From Chrysoperla carnea (Eukaryota > Arthropoda > Insecta > Neuroptera > Chrysopidae), in assembly GCF_905475395.1 (NCBI RefSeq), contig NC_058339.1:93692520-93756519 (forward strand): a DNA stretch of 64,000 bases. Reading direction: 5' to 3'. Of this stretch, positions 45,401 through 54,685 are shown piece after piece (position 1 is the first letter of the stretch; each line of letters opens with the position of its first letter). The position numbers were made by a program, and so were the translations under genes. Under the pieces are notes generated by a model. That model was not told the origin of the DNA and did no database searches. It worked only from the letters and a program-made list of their open reading frames with translations.

Positions 45401-48400
45401 AATAAATTAAAAACTCTCAATTTTTTTATAACAATAATAGTTATTTAAAATTTATGTTTCTAACAGATGTAACAAAAGCGTACGATACCTACAGGAGGAC
45501 ACTCTGTATAATGTAGTGTAGTGTATAAAACATTAATTACAATGTTTAATTATAAAGTAATAACTATAACATTTATCTTATCATTTATTACATGAATGCA
45601 CTGACCAACAACACCATTACCACCATTACCATGTTACCATGTTACCATGCTACCATGGTAACAAACTCTTGGCAACTATTTATTTTATATTGTTTGGTGC
45701 AATGTTATATAATTTATTACTACCCTAATCTCTAAAGTGCAATGGAATGCAATGGAATGCAATGCAATGTGATGCGGTGCGGTGCGGTCAACTCTATTTT
45801 ATTTTATTTATCATTCAGTGTTTTATATTAAAGTAGTCCGGTTGTTTGAGCCATCAAGTACGATGGATGTTCATTCTTTTGCGATAGAATTAGCCTTTTG
45901 ATCACAATAAACATAGGCGGCAAAATTTTTGTTTTGGCTTCTCTTTAACTATGGCCATATTTTGGTTGTACGAGACCGAACAGTTCTTAATAGGTACTTA
46001 TTCAAAAAACACAAGATTCAATGATTTCCCCAAATCAAGTATGACTTGCATACGAATTTTACAAACAGAAACTTTGTTTTTTTCTTTTTTTGAATATATA
46101 ATTTATTATTCCTGATAGATGGTGAAATAAAGCAAAAGAAGGTCGCATATGTGATCTATAACATTTGTAGGTGAGTTTGTGTATTAAACCAACCCAACCT
46201 TACCCTACTCTGTATGTTTTATAAAAAATATGATATTGGTTTTGACTTTAGTTCAAACTTATAGAAAGGTTTTATACAATATACAGAGTGGTGTGTAAGT
46301 GGATATATATTTTGCTATAATAAAAGCTTATTCATGTAAAACTAAATTTATTTTGAACAGCTATAAAAACAACTAAGATAGAAGTCATCAAACATTGGTG
46401 AACCATTCTAAAATTAGCTCAAAGCGTACCCAAAAATATTATATTGAAAGAAAAAACTTAATATAAAAACAATTAAAAAAGCAGGAAAAAATTAGAAATA
46501 TTTACAAAAGAAAATAAAACAACACTGATTATGGCACACTCTGTAGGTATATATATATACAGTGTGTCCACGCATAGAGGTAACTATACTTGTAAATTTT
46601 CATATTTTGCATTTTAAGAAAAAAAGTCTTTCTTTATGAAAAAAATTTGCTTTTTCTGTAAAGTAAGTAGGCATATTTAAAACTAAATAATTTACAGCGT
46701 AGCCAAAAATTTGGAATCACTATTTTTCTTTTCGGTGAACTACCTTTCCTTTCTATAAGTTGCTTGCAATTAACAATTATCTGTATATATAAAAATGAAT
46801 TGCTGTGCGTTAGTCTCGCTAAAACTCAAAAACGGCTGGACCGATTTTCAAATTTTTTTTTTGTTTTGTTCGCTATAGTTCAGGGATGGTTTAGAAAAAA
46901 ACTTATTACTGTGTGTCCGAAACAGTAATGAATCGTAATTGAAATGAAAAGGACAATTTCGGAATAATTAGATTCAATGCGGAATAATTTGAGACTGAAC
47001 GGAATGAAAATGTTGGCTCTACAGTCAGATTCATAAAATATCTCGAAAATTATTCATTTAATGATCAAATAAACACGATTTTTGTAATTTTCGGGTCAAA
47101 ATTACCTTATAAACTTAGTTTTATCGAAATCGGAAACAAAAACTTTTTTTACACTTTTTGCAATTTGTAAAAATCGAAAAAATCATAAAAAATTCAAAAA
47201 AACACAATTTTTGTAATTTTTGGTTGGGTTGGGTTGGGTTGGGTTGGGTTGGGTTGGGTTGGGTTGGGTTAGGCTGGGTTAGGCTGGGTTAGGTTGGGTT
47301 GGGTTGGGTTGGGTTGGGTTGGGTTGGGTTGAGTGTGGGTGTGGGTGTGGGTGCCGGTGCCGGTGGTGGTGGTGGTGGTGGTGGTGGTGGTGGTGGTGGT
47401 GGTGGTGGTGGTGGTGGTGGTGGTGGTGGTGGTGGTGGTGGTGGTGGTGGTGGTGGTGGTGGTGGTGGTGGTGGTGGTGGTGGTGGTGGTGGTGGTGGTG
47501 GTGGTGGTGGTGGTGGTGGTGGTGGTGGTGGTGGTGGTGGTGGTGGTGGTGGTGGTGGTGGTGGTGGTGGTGGTGGTGGTGGTGCTAGTGGTGGTGGTGG
47601 TGGTGGTGGTGCTGCTGCTGCTGGTGGTGCTGGTGGTGGTGGTGGGTCTGGGTCTGGGTCTGGGTCTGGGTCTGGGTCTGGGTTGAGTTGGGTTTTTTTT
47701 TTCAATTTTATTGATCTGTATATATAATAACAAATTGCTGTGCGTTAGTCTCGCTAAAACTCAAACGGATGGACCGATTTTCAAATTTTTTTGTTTTGTT
47801 TTGTTCGTTATAGTTCAGGGATGGTTTAGAAAAAAAAACTAAACAGAGCTGATATTAGAGTCATCGTAGAGTTACTCACAGAGCATGATAACCTGAACAA
47901 GTTCCAACATCAGATTGGAACTCTTGGTTCTCCCGCGTGTGATAGATGCGGAGATAATTCAGAAGAAACATCGATCCACTTTCTCTGTTACTGCCCGGCG
48001 CTCATACAGCAGCGAAGGAAATGGTTTGGTTCGGCCATAGTCGAACCAGAAGAAATTAAGAAACTCAGCGCTAGGCAAATCCTGGGTTTCAGTACATCAG
48101 TTGGTTTATAGTAGCCACTGAAAAGCGTAGCGGGGATTAATTGCAAGGGTCTATTTGGCGATGCTAGAGCATGGTCCGCTAACTTCCATACCCATACCCC
48201 ATAGATGGAATTTGCCAATCACATTATTTTTCATAAACATTGGTTTGGCTGTTGATTTAGGGGCTTGCTCCAAGACTGCCAGATGGAATAATTGGATACA
48301 AAAAGGGAATAATTTTGTAATTCTCTGTATTCAGCTAGTAACTCTATACAAAATATTAAGAAGATCCGTGTACTTAAAACATAATTTTTTAAGTATAGTT

Positions 48401-51400
48401 ACCTCTATCTGTGAACACCCTGTATATAGGTATACGATTCAAATTCAATATGATAACTATAAAACTAGTAACGTAACTACTGCTGGTATGTAAAATGAAA
48501 CTAAGTAGATAAGAATGTTATATTTTTTATTTGGTTGAATTTGAATACTGGTACATATTTTGAATATAAATTGTAGATTTAAGTGGGTAGGTTGTTATAT
48601 GTTATATGTTATATGTTATATATCTTATATTATATATGGGTACAATATTATATTTAACTAAAATATATACAGTTATAACGATCAAATGGAAATGTACCAA
48701 CTGAATCCTTATATAAACATATACATTATAATATATCAATGAATTGGTTTTAATAACATATGAGACGTTCAATGCACTATAAAGTCCAATATTTATTAAA
48801 ATTAGGAGCCAACATATAAAATCATATATATTATAAATACAATATTTCTGGAATTATTTTTATTTTAATTGTATATATTCAATATTATAATAAAGTTATT
48901 GATCTCATTCATAAAGATCATATCTATCATAATAATAAGTTTATAAATATAATAATATCTATGATTATATTGTATTATATTTATAATTGATCTTGATCAT
49001 ACATTACTTTATAAAACAATTTCAACATAAAATTTAATGTATTGTAAACATAAACATAAACATTATATATTATTAAAATTTAATGTACCTATAATACATT
49101 CATTATGACTCATATAATGCATCTATAATTATAAATATTATTCAGGTTGTTAGTTGGGAAATGATGTGGAAATTTAAATATTACAAATAATATTAATATT
49201 TAATTTTATTTTAATTTAATTTAACATAAACATGAGAGATTAACGCTTATAAAATAATAATTGAGATTTTGAAAAACTAATTACATTAAATATGAATAAT
49301 TTTATTAGCAAACACAAATAGTTAAATACTAATTAAGTTACCTACACAAAAAATAAATTACAATGACTTGAAGCTAAATTGTTACTTGAATAGAACAGAT
49401 TAAAAATAAATTTTATATAAATATTATTGTATTAATTTATTGAAAATCAATTTATAATATTTATATTAAATAATATAAATATTTAATTATTACAACTAAC
49501 TATAACTATAAATAAATGTAAATGTTATAATAATAAACAAGTCAACTAAAATTATTTAAAAAATTAATAAAAACAATGGATAAAAAATGAAATATCATGC
49601 ATTTTGGTTTATTTTAAAAGATTAATATAAACAAAGTATTAAAATTTTTGAAAGTTTTTTTGCTAGAACTGTTGAGGTTTACTAAGTACTAGATACATAA
49701 TAAATCATACAACAACATATTTATATTTTTAGCTATTCTATCTATATTGTTACACAATTCTATTCTATTCTATTCTAAAGCTTCATTGTAAAGCTTGTGC
49801 TTGTGCAACTAGAACTGTTGATGTATACTCAGCTTACGTTGTTTCTTTATAAATATTTTACAAAGAATTTATGTTCATATTGTTGACAAGTGTTATTATG
49901 GACTACATTATTATATAAACAATGTTCTGTTCTGTTGTTCATTCTGGATGTTATAATAATTGACGTATTTTAAACAACATGAGAGAGCACGCGATATTTT
50001 AGAGGGAGAAAAAAGGTGGCTGTTTAAATAGCAGTTAAGCTGGCTTTGATTGTTTTATGTATACCTTACATAGCCAAGCTGTTATAATATCGGCTTATTA
50101 TCCTGAAGATATCTGGTTCAAATCTTAGCTGCACCATCCAGATTTTTTTTAAATGACATCATCAAAGTGTTGACGACGACCAAAAAATGTCTATTGATGT
50201 ACGTACGTACACACACACACGCAAACACACATGAAACGTAAGCATATGTCGAAAATTTCGAAAATCGTACCCATTACAATAACTTGTTATAGTGGGAAAT
50301 TAAAAATTCATCCAATTTATTTGCAATAATAAAATTTAATTAAACGTCATTGATTTAATAATGAATATAATTTAATTTAGTTTTCTGCTTTTGATTCCAG
50401 CAACGAATGTCATTTTCAAAATTCAATGTGAACTGCCTTGGTGACCCATTGTATACTGGATTAGTATCACCCCGTCCAACACAACGCTTACGTCAGAATT
50501 CAGTATTTGTGGGTAGTCCAACGATGACCTTTTTGAATCCACCGCCACGGCGTGTTAAATCCGCAACGGACATACATCAATTAATTATTGGTGGTGGGGC
50601 GTTAGCCTCACGAGGTGGGGCGAGTGTAAGTGCTAGACTACCACGAAAATCATTAAGCGGCTTTAGTTCAATTGCACTTGAGACATCACCAAGTAAGGAA
50701 TTCATATTAAAAGATCGTCGACCATCGATAACAATTGAACGACCCCCGTTATTTAATACACCATCATCAGCGAGCACTGGTACAACAACTGGATCTGGAA
50801 CAGCAGCAGCTGCAACGCGACGTAGACCCTCCACATACCACGAGTTCTCGTGTTACTTCCCGATACCACGTCGACGTCCCTCTTGTTTTAGTGATTATAA
50901 GCCAACCATAGCATACGGTAGAGTAAGTAAATTTAAAAGTTTTGATCAACCATCGTGCAGTTGGGAGCGTTCAGATCGTCGTCTCTCAACAGCCTTTGAA
51001 CGATCCCCAACGAACGTGAGTAAACGAAGCCGTCCATCAATAAGTTTAGAACGACCAATATCTTGGGATCGACGTCCATCCGTAACTATAGAACCCCCAC
51101 CCACTAGTACAGATCATATCAACTCCAATTCCACATCAACTCCATTGACCACAAAAACCAATACTGTTGTCATAGCAACAACAGATGACCAAAAACCAAA
51201 ATTACAAAAACAAACAACCATTAATTTTGAAAATATTAATCCTGCACATATTTCATTAAATAAGAATTCAATTAGTTTGGATCAGGCAACCAGTCAGGCA
51301 CGTGTTAGTTATGATCGTAGACCGTCCTTTACATTGGAGCAACAGACATCGGGTACACCATCTAGTGCTGCTCACTTAATGAGTGAAGCAACAACAGGTC

Positions 51401-51603
51401 AGTTAAGTGTTACAGGTGGTAAACATCGTTTATCTGTTAGTTTGGATCAAGCTGCATCCAAATGGATTGGTACAACACCCACATTCATGATTGAACGTGC
51501 CACACCAGTCAGTCCACACCCTCCCACTACTATTCTGTCTTCGTCCATTGAATTGCAATTATTTGAAAGTGAAACTGAAAGTAAACAAATTACAAATGTT
51601 TAA
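33405..51603 (+). CDS. Unrecognised single-pass membrane protein with RRxS-repeat cytoplasmic tail (5'-incomplete)
   Basis: Five exons are supported: 33405 (or 33415)-33900, 36191-36523, 38532-38758, 39818-39844 and 50401-51603 (TAA). They give 761 residues; phases match at every join and sites are GT-AG. No ATG opens the first exon, so at least one upstream exon is missing; its beginning (LAVLSTPVARRGRSK) looks like the end of a signal peptide. The first about 275 residues are Asn/Thr/Ser/Gly-rich. One membrane segment follows (VLLVVLVLMIWVAAIALFF, residues about 288-306) with basic NRWGKIR after it, which predicts an outside N-terminus and a cytoplasmic C-terminus. The last 400 residues start QRMSFSKFNVNC and contain SPRPTQRLRQNSVFVGSP, PPRRVKSATDI and about ten basophilic-kinase-like sites (RRPS, RRRPS, RRLS, HRLS) in a degenerate repeat. 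The compact, conserved-looking membrane and proximal tail region against the sloppy ectodomain suggests a scaffold or signalling role. Family and function are unknown to me. Confidence 0.8.
34892..35083. mobile_element. Small MITE in intron of the membrane-protein gene
   Basis: GGGGAGAGTTGGCATGAAAC at the left is inverted, imperfectly, as TTTCATGACCACTCTCCC at the right. About 190 bp, non-coding, inside the intron 33901-36190. Confidence 0.7.
35339..35588 (+). mobile_element. MITE family A copy, left end degraded
   Basis: Shares TGATCACAATAAACACA, TTACCTTACG, TTTTTCGATATTTTTAGAGC and TACGTCATACAAATTGCC-type sequence with 53615-53979. It ends ACAGTCGAACCACTTTAA. The left TTAA is followed by a diverged terminus. 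Confidence 0.8.
35880..36010 (-). repeat. Dispersed repeat module with TCCGTTTAGG/CTGTCTGT core
   Basis: AACCCCCGAACTAAAAAAGG, then GTCTGTCTGTGGCATCGTAA and CCTAAACGGATGAACCGATT. The reverse complement resembles 15335-15440 and 42390-42497. It is a common type of short interspersed module, inside the intron. Confidence 0.65.
36720..37207 (+). mobile_element. Non-autonomous Helitron-like element
   Basis: Begins A|TCACTACATATTATAAAAC and contains ACTACGCAACGGATTTTGAT. It ends with the short hairpin GCCCAGCAAAGCGGG followed by CAGCTAG|T. A 5' TC, a 3' hairpin, a CTAG end and insertion between A and T are the Helitron signature. About 488 bp, non-coding, in the intron 36524-38531. Confidence 0.75.
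39221..39717. mobile_element. MITE with TACAGG-type ends in the intron before the 27-nt microexon
   Basis: The left arm (GTTGGCTACATATGG, TTATTATAAGGTTTATGG, AACATTCAGCTATTCATTTT) is inverted at the right (AAAGTGATTAGCTGAATGTT, AAACCTTATAAC, CATATGTAACCAACC). About 500 bp. A deleted relative is at 52465-52640. Confidence 0.75.
39961..40606. mobile_element. Complete 646-bp TTAA-flanked inverted-repeat element (family F)
   Basis: TTAA then GGATGTATGAGCATGG at the left; GTCATGCTCATACATCC then TTAA at the right. The exact TTAA at both sides fits a piggyBac-type target duplication. The interior is non-coding. Fragments lie at 2755-3110 and 4620-4765. It begins 117 bases after the microexon donor. 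Confidence 0.85.
40607..45120. other. Intronic DNA with scattered repeats (42390-42497, 43104-43470)
   Basis: Part of the 10.6-kb last intron. 42390-42497 is a copy of the TCCGTTTAAGCGCTATG / TTCGGGGGTTAAAA module. 43104-43470 is family C (AGAGAAGTT start, then TTCCATAGAAACCGATCG and ACGTCACTACCGG). No exon-like frame joins the neighbours. The rest is AT-rich. Confidence 0.5.
43104..43470 (+). repeat. MITE family C, second copy
   Basis: Starts TAGAGAAGTTA and shares TTTCCATAGA.ACCGAT and TACGTCACTACCG with the complete copy at 28193-28495. The right end is not clearly preserved. Confidence 0.65.
45121..45510. mobile_element. MITE with TACAGGGTGTCC ends
   Basis: ATACAGGGTGTCCTAAAAGT at the left and GGAGGACACTCTGTATA at the right are inverted. 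Inner arms also pair (GCGCTTTTGTTGCAT with ATGTAACAAAAGCG). About 390 bp between TA steps. Confidence 0.8.
45600..45795. repeat. Degenerate short tandem tracts
   Basis: (CATTACCAC)/(CATGTTAC) steps at 45610-45665 and (AATGGAATGC) grading to (GGTGC)n at 45738-45790. These are simple-sequence expansions within the last intron. Confidence 0.7.
45828..45925 (+). mobile_element. Left-end fragment of MITE family A
   Basis: TTAAAGTAGTCCGGTTGTTTG, then AAGTACGATGGATGTTCATT and TGATCACAATAAACA, match the first 100 bases of 53615-53979. The rest is absent. Confidence 0.7.
46281..46550. mobile_element. Small MITE with CAGAGTG ends
   Basis: ATACAGAGTGGTGTG at the left and GCACACTCTGTAGGTAT at the right are partly inverted. 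About 270 bp. It ends directly before the next nested element. Confidence 0.5.
47221..47695 (+). repeat. Compound microsatellite (TTGGG)n-(GGTGTG)n-(GGT)n-(GGGTCT)n
   Basis: From 47222 a TTGGG pentamer array with a few TTAGG/CTGGG variants runs to about 47332, then GTGTGG steps. An almost pure GGT array of about 220 bases (47362-47582) follows, then GGT/GCT mixed triplets and seven GGGTCT-type hexamers to about 47686. Strand bias is complete: G and T on the plus strand. All open frames here are by-products of triplet periodicity. Confidence 0.95.
47848..48111 (+). pseudogene. 3' end of a non-LTR retrotransposon ORF2 (fragment)
   Basis: An open frame of 87 codons ends at TAG 48109. It contains CDRCGDNSEETSIHFLCYCP, the CxxC...H....C cysteine-histidine cluster that closes ORF2 in Jockey/R1/I-type elements, followed by the usual basic RRKWF segment. 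The reverse-transcriptase domain is absent: the frame starts abruptly after the Helitron-like block. Sequence to about 48200 (AGCATGGTCCGCTAACTTCC) resembles a 3' UTR. It is a dead, 5'-truncated copy. Confidence 0.8.
48427..50400. other. Rest of the last intron, AT-rich, nothing recognised
   Basis: A GTTATAT tandem tract lies at 48595-48625. The remainder is AT-rich. It ends at the acceptor TTTTGATTCCAG before the terminal exon. Confidence 0.5.
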
Positions 51604-53614
51604 TTTAATTGATTAATTAATTAATTATTTATTAGTTTTGTGTGTAGTTAAACTTTAAATATCTTTTATCTGATCTCAATCTTCGTTCTTGAAATTTTAT
51701 ACTTAACAAACTTCTATTCAAAGTAGTTTTCTCTAAAACTACGTTTAATGAGTTTGATTCCCATAATAATATCTCCCGAATCAGGCCTCAGATCGAAATT
51801 TGGTTCAGAGCTTTTACATTTTTCTTGACAAGCTTAATTTACTGGTATAATTTTCTGCTATCACTAATAGAACACCCTGTATAGATTTTAATAATCATTT
51901 ATAGTGTAATAGTCATTTGTAGTTGCATTTTCACAAGTATTGTTCAGATTAAAGCATACAAAGTTGTTTGTTTTATGATTGTAGGATGTTTAAATGAATT
52001 TTGAAGTTGATTAAAGAAGGTATTATAAGTTTTTTATTTTAATTTTAACATATCATACATTACATTACAATATAAATTACATATCATTAGATATCTATCA
52101 TATTTGATATCAATCATTATTGAATGTCAAACAGATTTTAATGGTTTTAAATAATATGCTGGTCCTGTCCTTCATACCCACACTTCACTACATTACATTA
52201 CATTATATTACAGATGATTAGTTTGACTGAATTGAATTGAAATATAATAACAATGTTTGGTTGGTTGCATAACAATAATAGACTATAATAATAATAATAA
52301 TAGTAATAATAATAGATTTGATGACCAAATACATTATCTTTGTTGTAATAATTATTATTAGTATTGGATTTCTATCAAATAATAATTGTTATTGTCGAAA
52401 ACTTTATATTTATCATGTACTAGCAGCTATCCGTCCACTTCTCTAAAAGTACCACATTATAGCCTATACAGAGTGTCTACTTAGGTATCGAATTTTTCAA
52501 TTTGTGGACATCCTGTAAATTTAATGACAAAAGTTAATAGCTGAATGTTAATATTTTTGAAAGCAGAGATTTTGATACAAAATAACTTTTCTTCGTAAAC
52601 CTTATAAGAAAAATAATTGTTCATATGCAGCTAACTTAGACACAATGTATTTGGAAATATACCTAAATACAAAAACGATTAAAAATTCGAACTTTATTTG
52701 ATAAATAAAATGTTGGTAAGAATTGTTTATAAGTATTTACTTATTATAGAATACAAGTACTTGAGTACAAAATATAAGAATAAGTACTTGATGAATAATT
52801 AATTTATAAAATCTATAAAAAAGTAATTATTTAATTGAATTATTAATAATTATATACATAGCTACCTTGTAGGTATTTACTATATTTACTGATTATTGAT
52901 TATTTTTAAAATCAATTTATATTTTTAAAATTAATGATATACATTCTTACATACCTAATAGCTATTATTTATTATCACAATTAAATTAATTTAATTTAAT
53001 TTATAATTATTATAATTAGTTTTATTACTTTATTTTAAATTTTATAAATAAAATATTCATCATAAGTAAGAATTAGTTCTTTTTAACAAAAATGATACAA
53101 TTCTCTTTTTTATAATGACAAATATACTTTTCTTATCTCCATGCAGAAAGTGTCGGCAACTTTCTGCACGCTGTGCAAAACGCAGTTGCAGCTTTCTGCC
53201 TCTGCCAAGTAGAAAAATAGTATACACAGCACGTGAGGAAGTGAAGAATGTCTCAAATCTCATGTTTTACAAGGAACTTTTGCCCCTTATATATGTAATA
53301 TACTGTTAAAGATTTGTACCAGACCAGACCAGTACCACCAAGATAAACCATAATGAGTAGCTATAACTAGCTAGCTAGTTCACCATGAAGGTAGTGTGAG
53401 GTTCTCAAATAAAATAATATTAAGATTGGATCCAGGAATAGATATTATTAAATTTAACTACACACAGCATGGCCAACATTAAATAAATAAATATAATAAA
53501 TATTTAGTTATTTTAGTGTTTTTATGTTGGTCATAAATCATTTACTTTTATATGTATGCATGATGGATGATGGATGACTGATGTATTATTGGTTGCAGAT
53601 CAACAACTTTATTA
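51604..53614. other. 3' flank of the membrane-protein gene with MITE halves
   Basis: 51720-51884 is a right half of family E (CTCCCGAATCAGGCCTCAGA, ending AGAACACCCTGTATA). 52465-52640 is a deleted relative of the element at 39221. 52190-52212 is a short (ACATT)n tract. 53143-53167 is a 9-bp-stem hairpin within a GC-richer 90-base patch. No gene was found. Confidence 0.5.
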
Positions 53615-53979
53615 TTAAAGTGGTTCGTCTGTTTGAGCAAGTACGGTGAATGTTCATTTTTTTGCCGTAAATGATAGTTCAAAGTCCCTTGATCACAATA
53701 AACACAAATTGTTTCAAATGATGATTTTTAACATACAGTAATTTATGGAAGAACTCAAAAATTAATCGATGAATGAGCTTCAAAAAAGTTTTCACCATGA
53801 AGAAAGTATCACAGATTCTGTTTATGCAACAAAAAAAAACATTACCTTACGGCGGTTTTCAAAAAAAAAAACATAAAAAAACTTTGGTTTTTGACGCTTT
53901 TTCGATATTTTTAGAACATTTTTTTACATTTACGTCATACAAATTGCCTAGTTGACTAGTGACAGCCGAACCATTTTAA
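53615..53979 (+). mobile_element. MITE family A, most complete copy
   Basis: TTAA then AGTGGTTCGTCTGTTTGAGC at the left; GTGACAGCCGAACCATT then TTAA at the right. 365 bp. The interior holds TGATCACAATAAACACA, ACATTACCTTACG, TTTTTCGATATTTTTAGAAC and TACGTCATACAAATTGCCTA, the blocks used to recognise the other copies. No coding capacity. Confidence 0.88.
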
Positions 53980-54543
53980 TATAATAAAATTATTTTTACA
54001 TACTTACTTTTAAAAGCTGTTGTTGTAAAATTAACAATAACTAATTAAATGCATACCAAACTTTAAATTAATAACTAATAATTCATTTTTACTTAAAAAG
54101 CAAACAAAGAAAAAAACCAACTATAAAGCTTTAAATAAAAATACATTTTTTGTATATTTAAATATATTAAAACTTGTTAAAATTATAAATAAATAAAATA
54201 TATGAATTAATTAATTAATATATAAAACAATTAAAATGAATTATATTTAATTAAAAAACAATTTTGACCAATAGATTAGAAATTAAAAAACAAAAATTAA
54301 AATTAAAACTGTAACAGTATTAAAATTATATTAATAATTAATTAAATTAGTGCAATTATAAATGTTTAAATGAAACAATTTAAAATAAAAATAATAATTA
54401 AATTATGTTTTTATTTAAGTAGACGTACCTACATAAAAATTAATTAAATTATAGATGCCAAAAAAATTAAAATTAATCAGAAACATGTCATTTTTATTTA
54501 TATTGTGGAAACGGTTCAGATATGCCCAGAAAACAAAAAAAAG

Positions 54544-54685
54544 AGAGGTGTCCTGGGACACCCGGTTGGAACTATGGTTCTATCGTATGTTAGTATATTA
54601 TAAATGAAACGCTTTCTTTTTTACTAAGATTTGCTTTGATTTTTTTGCTGGTTTGAATGATTGATTATGCACATGGTCAATTTTG
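54544..54685 (+). repeat. Dispersed repeat D, copy 2
   Basis: Partner of 13029-13180: GAGGTGTCCTGGGACACCCG, GGAACTATGG, AGATTTGCTTTG, GATTGATTATGCACATG. A poly-A tract (about 54755-54775) lies 70 bases downstream. Confidence 0.75.

Larger units (their letters stand above)
46780..48339 (+). mobile_element. Helitron-like composite insertion
   Basis: Begins A|TCTGTATATATAAAAATG, then GCGTTAGTCTCGCTAAAACTC and GGCTGGACCGATTTTC, a 5' sequence common to insect Helitrons. A second copy of the same about 120-bp block starts at 47710 (TCTGTATATATAATAAC). The far boundary is proposed at CAGCTAG|T (48333-48339), but no clear GC hairpin precedes it, so the 3' limit is uncertain. Confidence 0.5.
46559..48426. 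mobile_element. MITE split by a nested insertion
   Basis: CAGTGTGTCCACGCATAGAG, then GTAACTATACTT at the left, is inverted at the right as AAGTATAGTTACCTCTAT, then CTGTGAACACCCTGTATA. These arms of one element are now 1.8 kb apart because Helitron-like, microsatellite and non-LTR sequence sits between them. Confidence 0.8.

Noticed and set aside
47269-47733. Long open frames on both strands (poly-Gly, poly-Trp, poly-Val, poly-Thr, poly-Pro)
   Set aside because: They are translations of the GGT microsatellite; every frame of a pure triplet repeat is open.
47848-48111. A functional retrotransposon gene
   Set aside because: Only the cysteine-histidine tail of ORF2 remains; the endonuclease and reverse-transcriptase domains are absent upstream.
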